This document shows positions 1 to 8,728 of a DNA stretch of 64,000 nt, piece after piece. Position 1 is the stretch's first letter, and the number at the start of each line of letters is the position of its first letter. The notes beneath the pieces are model-generated. The model searched no databases and was not told the DNA's origin. It was given only the letters and a program-made list of their open reading frames with translations. Made by a program: the position numbers and the translations under genes. The stretch comes from an uncultured Planctomycetota bacterium (GTDB taxonomy: Bacteria > Planctomycetota > Phycisphaerae > SM23-33), in contig CAITIS010000004.1 of NCBI GenBank assembly GCA_903892515.1, positions 1-64,000 of the forward strand. The letters run 5' to 3'.

Positions 1-2
1 CC

Positions 3-431
3 AGCCTGGACACGACCGTGAACCCGTACGTGCCCGGCGACGCCAACACGGACGGCAAAGTCAGCTTCCAGGATTACATCGTGCTGGAACGCAACTTCGG
101 CCTGAGCGGCATCGGCTGGGCCGGCGGCGACTTCAACTTCGACGGCGTGACGAACTTCCAGGATTACATCATCCTGGAACGCAACTTTGGCAAGACGATA
201 GCCGCCCCGGCACTGGCCGGACCGGCGGTTGCAGTACTCAGCGCCTCCGTGTCCGGTTCGTCGGCCTCTCTCCCGCCGACCACCGACACGGCGGCGCGGA
301 CGTTCCTGCTGGGCCAGCCGGCTGCTGCGTTCCATTTGTGGCCCGCCCGTGGAGCCAAACTCAGAATATCCAAGGCCGCAGTCCCTGCGACAGTCCTAGC
401 GAACTATCGCTATGCGGCCAAGCTTGTCTGA
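3..431 (+). CDS. C-terminal end of a dockerin-type surface protein (5' truncated by window edge)
   Basis: The reading frame is open to the left edge, so only the C-terminal ~142 residues are seen; a GTG at 18 is internal and unlikely to be the true start. Two dockerin-like calcium repeats are visible, reading PGDANTDGKVSFQDYIVLE and GDFNFDGVTNFQDYIILE, each followed by RNFG. The same module occurs in the genes at 606, 32869 and 51084. Unlike those proteins this one has no PEP-CTERM tail; the last ~75 residues are an Ala/Pro-rich stretch of unknown role. Probably the end of a large exported protein; the catalytic or binding part lies outside the window. Confidence 0.75.
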   Translation, partial: SLDTTVNPYVPGDANTDGKVSFQDYIVLERNFGLSGIGWAGGDFNFDGVTNFQDYIILERNFGKTIAAPALAGPAVAVLSASVSGSSASLPPTTDTAARTFLLGQPAAAFHLWPARGAKLRISKAAVPATVLANYRYAAKLV

Positions 432-487
432 CCTGACGCAGTCATGAGCGGCGCACGTATTGTGCGTAAGTTCTGTCATGGAAGTGC

Positions 488-515
488 TTGTAAACTTCAG
501 TAAATATGCTACAAT
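488..515 (+). promoter_or_regulatory. Candidate sigma-70 promoter
   Basis: TTGTAA (488-493) and TACAAT (510-515) are separated by 16 bp, in the 171-bp gap before the beta-propeller gene at 606. A very similar pair (TTGTAA-N16-GATAAT) precedes the surface protein gene at 54390. The start point has not been tested. Confidence 0.45.
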
Positions 516-605
516 ACGACAACATGGCCAACTATGGTCGAAGGTCGAGTATATGGGAATCGCCTGGCCGATGCGGTGCCGGTTTTGTGATGGAGGAAGG
601 CTGTG

Positions 606-2099
606 ATGAGGAATGGGTTCGCGCTCTTCTTGGCGGCAGTTCTGCTGGCTGGTTCGGCGGCGTGGGCTGACTCGCCATATACCGTTTCCTGGTCGCGTCA
701 AATTGGCACGATCGCCTATGACGACAGCACGGGCGTGGCGGCCGATGCGTCGGGCAATGCCTTCATCGCCGGCAGCACGTACGGCTCGCTGTATGGCGCT
801 AGCGCCGGCGGGGCCGACGCCTTCCTGACCAAGTACGGCAGCACGGGCAGCGTGCAGTGGACGCGGCAACTCGGCACGGCCGGTGACGAGTTCGGCTACT
901 CCGTGGCCGTGGACCATTCCGGGAACGCCTTCCTGGCCGGCAGCACGACCGGCGGCGTATACGGCACTAACTTCGGCGGGGCCGACGCCTTCCTGACCAA
1001 GTACGACGCCCTGGGCAACGTGCAATGGTCGCGGCAGTTGGGCACGGCCAGCGAGGACCAGGCCAAGTCCGTCGCCACCGACGCCGCCGGCAACGCCTAC
1101 ATCACCGGTTACACCTCGGGCGCAATCAATGGCTCCAGCGCCGGCTACGCGGATGCGTTCCTGACCAAGTACGACGCAGCCGGTAATCTTCAGTGGTCGC
1201 GGCAGATCGGCACGGCCTTGAACGACAAAAGCTATGCCGTCGCCATCGACGCTGCGACGGGCAGCGCGTACATCACGGGCTACACGGCTGGGGCGATGAA
1301 CGGCCCCAACGCCGGGGCCCACGACGCCTTCCTGGCCAAGTACGACACCAATGGCAACGCTCAGTGGTCGCGGCAGCTTGGCACGACCACCAACGATGAC
1401 GCCTGGTCGGTGGCCACCGACTCTGCCGGCAACGCCTACCTCGCCGGTAGCACGCTGGGCGGCATCAATGGCAGCAACGTCGGCGGCAGCGACGCCTTTT
1501 TGGCCAAGTACGACTCTTCTGGCGCGTTCAAGTGGTCGCGTCAGGTGGGCACAGCCAGCGACGACTACGGCAATTCCGTGGCGGTCGATGGGGCGGGGAA
1601 TATCTTCCTGGGCGGCTCGAGCTACGGCGTGCTGGGGGCAAGCAAGCAGGGCAACGACGATGCGTTCCTGACCAAGTTTGACTCCGCCGGCAGCAGCTTA
1701 TGGTCGGCCCAGCTGGGCACCAGCGGGTACGACTACGGCTGGTCGGTGGCGGCGGACGGCTCGGGCAATGTCTTCCTGAGCGGCTCGACCGATGGCAGCC
1801 TGGGCGGCGCGAATGCCGGCGACAGCGACGGCTTCCTGGTGAAGTTCGCCGCTCCATTTCCCGGCGACGCCAATGGCGACGGCGTCGTGAGCTTCAAGGA
1901 CTACATCGTGCTGGAAGTTAACTTTGGCGCGACCAGTGCGACATTCGCCCAGGGCGACTTCAACGGCGACGGCGTGGTGAGCTTCAAGGACTACATCATC
2001 CTGGAATCCAACTTCGGCAAGAGCAGCGTGCCCGAGCCGACGACAGTGGCCGTGCTGGTAGCGGGCGGGATGCTGGCGCTGCGTCGCCGGGCGAAATGA
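606..2099 (+). CDS. Secreted beta-propeller (SBBP-repeat) protein with dockerin-like repeats and PEP-CTERM tail
   Basis: Start chosen at ATG 606 because GGAGG (592-596) lies 9 bp upstream; a GTG at 603 is less well placed. Residues 1-21 form a signal peptide (hydrophobic LAAVLLAGSAAWA). The body holds about seven ~50-residue repeats with the pattern W.RQLGT..DD...VA.D..GN.ylaG.T.G...G...GG.DAFL.KYD, typical of SBBP/beta-propeller repeats. Two dockerin-like repeats (GDANGDGVVSFKDYIVLE and GDFNGDGVVSFKDYIILE) follow, then VPEP, a hydrophobic segment and RRRAK, a classical PEP-CTERM exosortase signal. The protein is probably cell-surface or matrix associated. Its ligand is unknown. Confidence 0.88.
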   Translation: MRNGFALFLAAVLLAGSAAWADSPYTVSWSRQIGTIAYDDSTGVAADASGNAFIAGSTYGSLYGASAGGADAFLTKYGSTGSVQWTRQLGTAGDEFGYSVAVDHSGNAFLAGSTTGGVYGTNFGGADAFLTKYDALGNVQWSRQLGTASEDQAKSVATDAAGNAYITGYTSGAINGSSAGYADAFLTKYDAAGNLQWSRQIGTALNDKSYAVAIDAATGSAYITGYTAGAMNGPNAGAHDAFLAKYDTNGNAQWSRQLGTTTNDDAWSVATDSAGNAYLAGSTLGGINGSNVGGSDAFLAKYDSSGAFKWSRQVGTASDDYGNSVAVDGAGNIFLGGSSYGVLGASKQGNDDAFLTKFDSAGSSLWSAQLGTSGYDYGWSVAADGSGNVFLSGSTDGSLGGANAGDSDGFLVKFAAPFPGDANGDGVVSFKDYIVLEVNFGATSATFAQGDFNGDGVVSFKDYIILESNFGKSSVPEPTTVAVLVAGGMLALRRRAK

Positions 2100-2201
2100 T
2101 TGTTGGCGGGACTCGCCCGGAAGCTCGGGCTGGAGGACCGACACTGATTCGTGGCATGGCTGGGAAATCCCGGCCCAAGTATTCTGACTGGAGTGGCGTG
2201 T

Positions 2202-5200
2202 ATGTCCAACTGGTTCCAAATGGAATGCCTCGAGCCTCGGCTGTTCTTGTCCAGCGACCCCGTCGTCAGCTACGAGACGGTGCGGGCGGGCAACTGGTCT
2301 GATCCGCTGGTCTGGGCCAACCGGCAGGTGCCGGGCTTTGGCGCCGGGCACAACGGCGACGTGGTCGTGCTCAATAACGACGTTACGCTGGACTGCGACG
2401 TTACGCTGGGCACCAACAGCGTCCTCACGACCGCGATGACCATTGGCAATGGCCACAAGCTGACGGTGAATGCAGGCCAGACGCTGACGGTCCGCGGCAA
2501 CGTGATTCAGCAGGGACATGACGGCCTGGGGCAGACCAGCAGCATGCTGGCGGGCTCACGGCTGATCTTTGATTCCACGAAGCTTTCGGACACGACGCAG
2601 AGCGTGACCTGGCAGATCTCCGACGGCAGCGACCCCGGCACAACCACGTGCAGACTGGAATTTGACGGCACGCTGGCTCAGCCCGTGCTGGTGCAGTCGG
2701 TGGTGGGCGGGGCGGCGGGGCGGTTCACGAACCCCGGCAACGATGCCGGCGGCATGGTGGTGGCCGACTACACGCGGTTCTACCGCATCGGCGACGCCAC
2801 GCACATGGCCTTTAATCCCGAGCAGGAGTACGCCAGCTCGGTCTTCTCGCTGACGCACTCGGAGTTCGACACGTGCGGGCCCATCAGCGTGGGGGCGGTG
2901 GGGCTGGAGAATACGCCAGCGTTGGAGTACAGCGGCTCGTTCATCGTGCGAAGCTGCACGTTCACCAATTCCGCCGGCACGGCCAGCGTTCGCTTCGGCG
3001 GCGGCCAGGCCGCGCCCGCGCCGGGCATGAGCTGGGACGTCAGCAACAACAACTTCGACATTGCCCCGATGTACTGGGGCTACACGGCCGGGCTGAATCA
3101 CGCCAGCAACAGCGTCGGCAACGCCACCGGCCTGATCATCACGCCGCCGGCCACGCTGAATGGCGGCCAGGTTGCGACATTTACGGTTACACTGACCGGT
3201 GCGGGCCTGCTGCCGGCCTGGGTGCATGTAACGCCGTACGAGATTGACGGCCAAGGCAATGTCGATACCAGCCAGAGCGGCGACCCGCTGGCCACATCCA
3301 TCACGCTGACCAACACGAGTCGGTCGGCCACCTTCCGCTACACTCCCAACACCTACGGGACCGCCCGGCTGATGCTGCGCAACGACGGCAACCTGGTGGA
3401 CGCGCAGATGGCGACGGTTCAGGTTACCAACACCTCGGGCATCCACACGCTCAAGGCGGGCAACTGGTCCGATCCGAGCATCTGGCCCGACGGGATCATC
3501 CCCGGCGCCAACGGGCGGGTGGGCGATGTCGTGAGCATCGACGACAACGTCACGATCGACATGGACGTAACGTTGGGCACCAACACGAAGCTGACGACCT
3601 GCCTGTTCATCAACCAATACGCGGCGGTGAATGTGACGGCCGGCCACACGCTGACGGTTCGCGGCAACGTAATCCAGCGCGGCACCGGGTCCAACGGCCA
3701 GCCGGTGAACTTCAACTCGGCTAATCTGGTGTTTGACTCGACGCGCCTGTCGGATCCCAGCCAGAACCTCACCTGGCAGGTCGTGGACGGGTACTCGCCA
3801 ACGCCCGGGGCCATCGTGAACTTCAACGGCACTAGCACCGCCCCGTGCTTTGTGCGCTCCACGGTGGGCGGGGGCATCGGCATGTTCACCAACGGTGGAA
3901 ATTTCGGCGGGGGCCAGGTCACGGCGACCTATACGCGCTTCTACCGCCTGGGCGATGCCACGCACATTCCGTTCGGGATGAACACGGACTATCGTGCCGT
4001 GATTCTCTCCTTCGATCATTGCCAATTTGATACCTGCGGCGAGGTGACGACGGCCGCCGCGGCCGCGGTGAACAGAGCGGCCGAACTCAGTGACGGGCGG
4101 TCGAGTTTCATCGTGACGAACTGCGCGTTCGTGAATTCCCTGGCGATCGATCCGCTCCGATTCTGGTCCACGGCCGCCCGCACGACTGGCGTGTGGAACA
4201 TCTCCAACAACAGCTTTGACGTGGCCCCGACCTTCGTAAACAACGCGTACCTGGCTGGGCTGACCCAGACAGGCAACACGATCGGCAGCGCGACAGGCCT
4301 GACCATTACGCCTGGCGGCGGTTCCGTCGTCGGCAGCCCGGCCACGTACACGGTCGCTCTTCGCGGTGGCGCCGGCTTGTCCGGCACGGTTCGCGTTACG
4401 CCGCACGCGGCCTCTGGCACGGGCGCATTCTCACCGGCGTACGTGGACTTGACGAACTCGACGCGGTCGGCCAGCTTCACCTACACGGCCGCCTCGGCCG
4501 GCAGCACGGCGATCCTGCTGACCAATGACGGCAACCTGGTTGACCCGCCGGTGGCGACGTACGTGAATACAGCCACCGCTTACACGGTCACGGCTCCGGC
4601 GACGCTTACGGCCGGCATCGACTCGGGCTTCTTTACCGTGGCGCTGAACGGCGCGACGAGCGTGCCGGTTACCGTTACTCCGGCCAGCGTCGATGGCGGA
4701 ACCTTCCTGCCGGCGTCGGTCGTGCTGGACGCCACGCACAATAGCGCCGTGTTCACGTACAAGCCCGCCAGCGCGGGAACCAAGACGATCACCTTCAGCA
4801 ACAGCGGCACGTTGGCAAATGCTTCGGGCGTCGTGCTGATGAGCAATGCCGCCACGGCCGCCCCGGCCACGTACGCGTTGACCGGCCCTTCAGGTGGCGA
4901 TGTCGGCAAGGTCAGTGGCAATTTCACGGTCACGCTGGGCAGCGGTTCGGTGGCCGGAACGATCCGCCTGAGGCCAACGGCCTCCAACGGTGACGGTACG
5001 TTCACCCCGGCCTACGTGGACCTGACCGATTCGGTCCGCTCGGCCACGTTCACGTACGAGCCCTCCAAGTGGAGCGTGCGGACGATCTCGCTGAGCAATG
5101 ACAGCGGCTTGGCCAACCCCTCTGGAGTGGCGTACGTGTCGAAGGTTCAGACGGGCAATTCCGGCACGGCCCCCGTGAACAACTACACGCCGGATATGGG

Positions 5201-6656
5201 CGGGTTCAACATCTTCGCCAACGGCCCGTGGTTGCAGGACATCGCGCACAATGTCCGCACCGATGTGGTGGCCTCGAATTCCGCGGCCATCATCACCCAG
5301 ATCGGCGGGGCTGCCAAGCTGTTGCGGGTGGAATTCGGCCAGTCCAGCGCGTTGGGCGGCACGGGGTATTCCCAGCCTCTGACGATCGTGCCCGGCACGC
5401 AGGCGGCCAAGCCATCCTATGCCGACGCCTACTGGTCCGAGAGCGATGTTGACCAGGTGACGCACGCCGCACAGATTCCGATACCGACCAACGTGGGCAT
5501 CGAGGGCTGGTACGACGCCGGCGGGGCGTATCCACCCTTGGACAACATCGGCGACGCCCACATCATGTTGGGTGTCCGTAATGAGGCGACCGGCGGCCTG
5601 GACACGCTGTGGGAAGGCAATGACGCCCACTCGACCGACAGCGGCGCGACGTGGCACTTCCACGGCATCGCCAAGTTCAATCTGGCCACCGGCGCCCAGC
5701 GTCACGAGGACTACACCTCAGCCGATGCGGCGGGCCTGCCAATCGCGCCGCTGCTGTATCGTTATGACGAGGCGGCGGCCGCATTGCAGCGAAACGACCA
5801 CCTGGGCGTGGGCCATCCCATCCGCATCTGCATCGGGGTCTCGCAGACCATGAATAACCGGTTCGTTTGGCCGGCCAAGCACGGGGTCGGCGGCAATAGC
5901 GCCGGGCTGCTGCCTATGGGATCCCGGCTGCGGATCAGTTCGGACTGGTACAACGCCAACGCGGCCAGCTTCACCGGCCTAGCCCGCGTCATGGTGGACA
6001 CCATGTACCAGAACGGCGTGATCGTGGCCGACATCTCGACCTACTTTTCCGTCTGCGGCGTGGGCGACGACCGGTGGGACCAAGCCAACCTCAACACCGT
6101 CGGTACTATTTCCGCCGCGGCCTTTGAGGCCCTGGCCCAGGCGCCGGAGTTCACCTTCACCGGCCCGACCTCGGGCGTGGTCGGCACGAACTACACATTC
6201 ACCATGACGCGGGTGCCAGGCTATGGCGCCAACTTCGCCTACAATATGTACGAGTATGACGACATGAACAGCACCAACCCGGGTTCGGGCGTGTTCGTCG
6301 GCTCGATCTTGATGGATGACGCGCACAAAACCGTGACCATCCAGTTCAAGGCCACGCGGGCGGGAACGCATCATTTGCACATCGAACCCGTCTCGTACTG
6401 GCTGCGGCCGCTGTCGATCGACTTCGTGGCCTTGGCGTCGGCGCCGGCGGACATCATGGCCTTGTCGGCCAACGTGGCCGGCCCGGTGATGGTCTGGGCC
6501 AGCACGGGTGCTGCGTCATCGGCCGGTGCCGTGCAGGACGCGATCCCGAACCTTCTGAGCTACGATTCGAGCGCATCGCAGCACGACCTGTTCCAGTCGC
6601 GGGCGGGCATTCTGGCCCAATTCCGCTCGCTGGCACGGCCTGGCTTCCGTCGGTAG
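2202..6656 (+). CDS. Giant LEPR-xLL surface protein with G8-like and Ig-like repeats
   Basis: Start chosen at ATG 2202 (GGAG about 10 bp upstream), giving 1484 residues; a longer frame from 2151 lacks a good ribosome site. The N-terminus MSNWFQMECLEPRLFLSS is the planctomycete LEPR-xLL motif found on very large exported proteins. Two copies of a ~250-residue unit begin with AGNWSDP..W and carry GDVV..(D/N)NVT.D.DVTLGTN, which resembles the G8 domain, followed by beta-helix-like sequence. Each unit is followed by an Ig/Calx-beta-like ~90-residue module (…T.S.SATF.YTP….I.L.NDG.L..), and two more such modules follow. The last ~450 residues are unrecognised. No dockerin or PEP-CTERM is present. 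Probably an adhesin or polysaccharide-associated protein. Confidence 0.85.
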   Translation: MSNWFQMECLEPRLFLSSDPVVSYETVRAGNWSDPLVWANRQVPGFGAGHNGDVVVLNNDVTLDCDVTLGTNSVLTTAMTIGNGHKLTVNAGQTLTVRGNVIQQGHDGLGQTSSMLAGSRLIFDSTKLSDTTQSVTWQISDGSDPGTTTCRLEFDGTLAQPVLVQSVVGGAAGRFTNPGNDAGGMVVADYTRFYRIGDATHMAFNPEQEYASSVFSLTHSEFDTCGPISVGAVGLENTPALEYSGSFIVRSCTFTNSAGTASVRFGGGQAAPAPGMSWDVSNNNFDIAPMYWGYTAGLNHASNSVGNATGLIITPPATLNGGQVATFTVTLTGAGLLPAWVHVTPYEIDGQGNVDTSQSGDPLATSITLTNTSRSATFRYTPNTYGTARLMLRNDGNLVDAQMATVQVTNTSGIHTLKAGNWSDPSIWPDGIIPGANGRVGDVVSIDDNVTIDMDVTLGTNTKLTTCLFINQYAAVNVTAGHTLTVRGNVIQRGTGSNGQPVNFNSANLVFDSTRLSDPSQNLTWQVVDGYSPTPGAIVNFNGTSTAPCFVRSTVGGGIGMFTNGGNFGGGQVTATYTRFYRLGDATHIPFGMNTDYRAVILSFDHCQFDTCGEVTTAAAAAVNRAAELSDGRSSFIVTNCAFVNSLAIDPLRFWSTAARTTGVWNISNNSFDVAPTFVNNAYLAGLTQTGNTIGSATGLTITPGGGSVVGSPATYTVALRGGAGLSGTVRVTPHAASGTGAFSPAYVDLTNSTRSASFTYTAASAGSTAILLTNDGNLVDPPVATYVNTATAYTVTAPATLTAGIDSGFFTVALNGATSVPVTVTPASVDGGTFLPASVVLDATHNSAVFTYKPASAGTKTITFSNSGTLANASGVVLMSNAATAAPATYALTGPSGGDVGKVSGNFTVTLGSGSVAGTIRLRPTASNGDGTFTPAYVDLTDSVRSATFTYEPSKWSVRTISLSNDSGLANPSGVAYVSKVQTGNSGTAPVNNYTPDMGGFNIFANGPWLQDIAHNVRTDVVASNSAAIITQIGGAAKLLRVEFGQSSALGGTGYSQPLTIVPGTQAAKPSYADAYWSESDVDQVTHAAQIPIPTNVGIEGWYDAGGAYPPLDNIGDAHIMLGVRNEATGGLDTLWEGNDAHSTDSGATWHFHGIAKFNLATGAQRHEDYTSADAAGLPIAPLLYRYDEAAAALQRNDHLGVGHPIRICIGVSQTMNNRFVWPAKHGVGGNSAGLLPMGSRLRISSDWYNANAASFTGLARVMVDTMYQNGVIVADISTYFSVCGVGDDRWDQANLNTVGTISAAAFEALAQAPEFTFTGPTSGVVGTNYTFTMTRVPGYGANFAYNMYEYDDMNSTNPGSGVFVGSILMDDAHKTVTIQFKATRAGTHHLHIEPVSYWLRPLSIDFVALASAPADIMALSANVAGPVMVWASTGAASSAGAVQDAIPNLLSYDSSASQHDLFQSRAGILAQFRSLARPGFRR

Positions 6657-6726
6657 TCAGCGGCCCAGTGGGCGCCGAATTGCGGTGACATTCGAGTGAA
6701 GGAAGCGTGGCCGCAGCACCATCCTG

Positions 6727-7269
6727 TTAGCAGCCCTGCTTGGCGTGACGGTTTCCGTCCGCGCAAACACCTGGTTTCAAATGCCCTTCGACACCACCCC
6801 GATCGTCAAGATTCTGCACGGCGACGCGCGGGCCGGTAAAGACGATCCCTTGCCCGCGGCGGCACGTCATGCCCTGGACCTGCTGAAGCTCATGCACATG
6901 TTCGGCCAGATCGACCATGGCCTCTTCGCCCTCACCATGCAGGACCGAGTCGATCGCAGGTGCATCTCGCAGCAACAGCTCCGCATGCAACGTGGCGAAA
7001 TGCCCGCCAGCCGTGATGTGACCCATGAAGCCAGCTTGCCTCATCGCCGTTGCCAAGCGGATGAATTCCTTCGCCCGTGCGGTGAAGACCATGGACATGC
7101 CCACCAGCGCCGGCTGCCACTGAGCCACGTGCTGAACAACCTGCGGCACCTGCTGGACGTCATTGAAAGGGATGATCTGTACATCATGACCCGCCTGGAA
7201 GAGTGAAGCGTGCATGTACCGGATCGCTAGGTTCTCTTCGAGTTCTGCGCCGACAAGAGCGATCTTCAT
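6727..7269 (-). pseudogene. Truncated B12-binding domain of a radical SAM protein
   Basis: The first ~145 residues match the N-terminal cobalamin-binding fold of B12-dependent radical SAM proteins: MKIALVGAELEENLAIRYM, VGMSMVFTARAKEF, HITAGGHFATLHAELLL and SVLHGEGEEAM. After VQNLDD the family would normally continue into the CxxxCxxC radical SAM domain, but here the similarity stops, a short unrelated tail follows and the frame ends at 6727. I searched the other frames downstream by eye and saw no continuation. The start (ATG 7269) still has AAGGGG about 9 bp upstream. Most likely a deletion remnant; a stand-alone B12-binding protein is possible but less likely. Confidence 0.6.
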
Positions 7270-7480
7270 TCTTCTAGCCCCTTGTGCTCAACCATGATTT
7301 GTTCAGCAAGTGAGCATGATCATATCACGAGACGCCCGTGCGGCAACTGCCTGCACTGAAGAGGTCGGAATACAGGCCGACGACGGCCGTCTGACTCGCC
7401 GGCAGACGATGGTCTGTCTCTCCTGATGATGTAATGCAAGGCACAGACAACAGCGACATGAACTTTTCTGAAAATGCCGC

Positions 7481-7509
7481 TTGCGCATTTTGCAGGGCAG
7501 CGCTATATT
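7481..7509 (+). promoter_or_regulatory. Candidate promoter in the 7270-7607 gap
   Basis: TTGCGC (7481-7486) and TATATT (7504-7509) with a 17-bp spacer lie about 100 bp before the coiled-coil/recombinase gene. A small hairpin (AAAATGC 7471-7477 with GCATTTT 7485-7491) overlaps the -35. Nothing else is recognisable in this 338-bp gap. Confidence 0.3.
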
Positions 7510-7607
7510 GAGACCTGTGATTAGCGCGTAGTGACAAGCGGGAACGTCCCCGAAAACCAACAAGAACCTCGATGCAAGGCAACTGCGCGCAAAGAAAGGC
7601 GAGAGCA

Positions 7608-8492
7608 ATGTCCACGAAGTCTGAGAAGTTGAATGCAGCAATGGAGAAGCAGGAACAGGCCCAGGCTGGGCTGGAGAAGGCACGCAAGCGGGTGCGTGGC
7701 CTGGTCGCGGCGGAGCAGGTTCGCGCCGATCCGGCGTGCATGGAGGTAGAGAAGAAGATCAAGGCCCTCAAGACCAGGCAGCATCGACAGCGGCTGCTGA
7801 TATCGCGCAAGCGATTCTCCCTGCGTAAGAAACAGGAAAAGATCCAGCAGATCGAGCGGGAACTGGCGCCCATCATCAAGGCCGAGGTGGCTGCGGGCGA
7901 AGAGTTGGCGGCCCTGGAAAAGCAACTTGACGCGGCTCAGCAGAAAGTGGCGGATGACGTCAAGTTCGCCGGCATCGACTACGGCGACACGAATCGGGGC
8001 TTCGCTGACTTCCATGCCACGAGGAAGACCCTGAGCACGATGATGGCGGCAGCGGGAATGGGCCAGAGGTCGAGGCAGGCACATATGCGGCATAGGGATC
8101 CGCGGCTTACCGCGAACACGTACATGGACGAACGGCTGTTGCCGGTCGCGGCGGAACTGAACAGCCTTCCGCCTATTCCCGAGGTTGCCGATCTGGGCGG
8201 GCAGGTACTTCACGCATCGGTGGTCAGGCCGGCGGGCGTGGAGGATCGCGCAGTAAATATGCAGGAAACCTGCGACATCGCAGGGCACGGAGAGGCACAG
8301 GCTGGCACAATCACCGTCACGCACAGCTATGCTGGGGCACCGCAAGCGGGCGATGCCGATCTCATTGGCATGGCACAGCTTGGCACAAACGAGCACGACC
8401 CGGCACCGTGTGGCACCGGGTCGTGTGAAGAGCGGGCGAGGAGGTTCGAACTCCCGACAACCACGTTGGCAACGTGGTGCTCTACCAACTGA
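7608..8492 (+). CDS. Chimeric protein: coiled coil fused to C-terminal remnant of a tyrosine recombinase
   Basis: Start chosen at ATG 7608 (AGGCGAG upstream). Residues 1 to ~118 are highly charged heptad-like sequence (KSEKLNAAMEKQEQAQAGLE… QQIERELAPIIKAEV) predicted to form a coiled coil. From about residue 125 the sequence changes to the end of a phage-type integrase: FADFHATRKTL (the HxxR box), MRHRDPRLTANTYMDE (second His region and the candidate catalytic Tyr), then LLPVAAELNSLPPIP. The first catalytic Arg and the beta-hairpin Lys region are absent, so it cannot be an active recombinase. The frame runs on through the terminator hairpin and ends inside the oppositely oriented tRNA-Gly, so its last ~30 codons are probably meaningless read-through. 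The position next to a tRNA 3' end is typical of an integrated element that has decayed. Confidence 0.5.
   Translation: MSTKSEKLNAAMEKQEQAQAGLEKARKRVRGLVAAEQVRADPACMEVEKKIKALKTRQHRQRLLISRKRFSLRKKQEKIQQIERELAPIIKAEVAAGEELAALEKQLDAAQQKVADDVKFAGIDYGDTNRGFADFHATRKTLSTMMAAAGMGQRSRQAHMRHRDPRLTANTYMDERLLPVAAELNSLPPIPEVADLGGQVLHASVVRPAGVEDRAVNMQETCDIAGHGEAQAGTITVTHSYAGAPQAGDADLIGMAQLGTNEHDPAPCGTGSCEERARRFELPTTTLATWCSTN
8394..8425 (-). terminator. Hairpin downstream of tRNA-Gly
   Basis: CACGACCCGG (8394-8403) pairs with CCGGGTCGTG (8416-8425), and the stem extends inward through G-U pairs to a 4-nt loop. It sits 7 bp past the 3' end of the minus-strand tRNA-Gly. The following T-run is weak (CTCGTTTG). 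Confidence 0.55.
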
Positions 8493-8503
8493 GCTACGCC
8501 CGC
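8432..8503 (-). tRNA. tRNA-Gly (GCC)
   Basis: Read on the minus strand the 72-nt sequence folds as a full cloverleaf. The acceptor arm GCGGGCG pairs with CGCCCGC, the D arm is GCTC…GAGC, the anticodon stem CCACG/CGTGG encloses loop TTGCCAA with anticodon GCC, and the T arm carries the TTCGAAC loop. CCA is not encoded. The 3' end faces the recombinase remnant, the usual geometry of a tRNA attachment site. Confidence 0.95.
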
Positions 8504-8728
8504 GTGAGTCCTTTATTCTAATTTCGACGATGGCGGCGTCAAGTGTTTTTTGGCTGGCTGCGGCATCAATGTTAAAAATCCGATGTTCGTTACAAACAGG
8601 GCGTCCCTCTTTTGGCCTCAACGCAGGCCGTGACTATGCCGAAAGAGTTGACAGGGCTTCTTTTTTGACTCGCTTTCGGGTATGTGTAATCAAAGCCCCT
8701 TTCGGGTCTGGCGTACAGGGAGAAGAGA

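Noticed and set aside
2556-4406. 616-codon minus-strand frame
   Set aside because: Antisense shadow of the LEPR protein; low-complexity Arg/Ala/Val composition with no domain.
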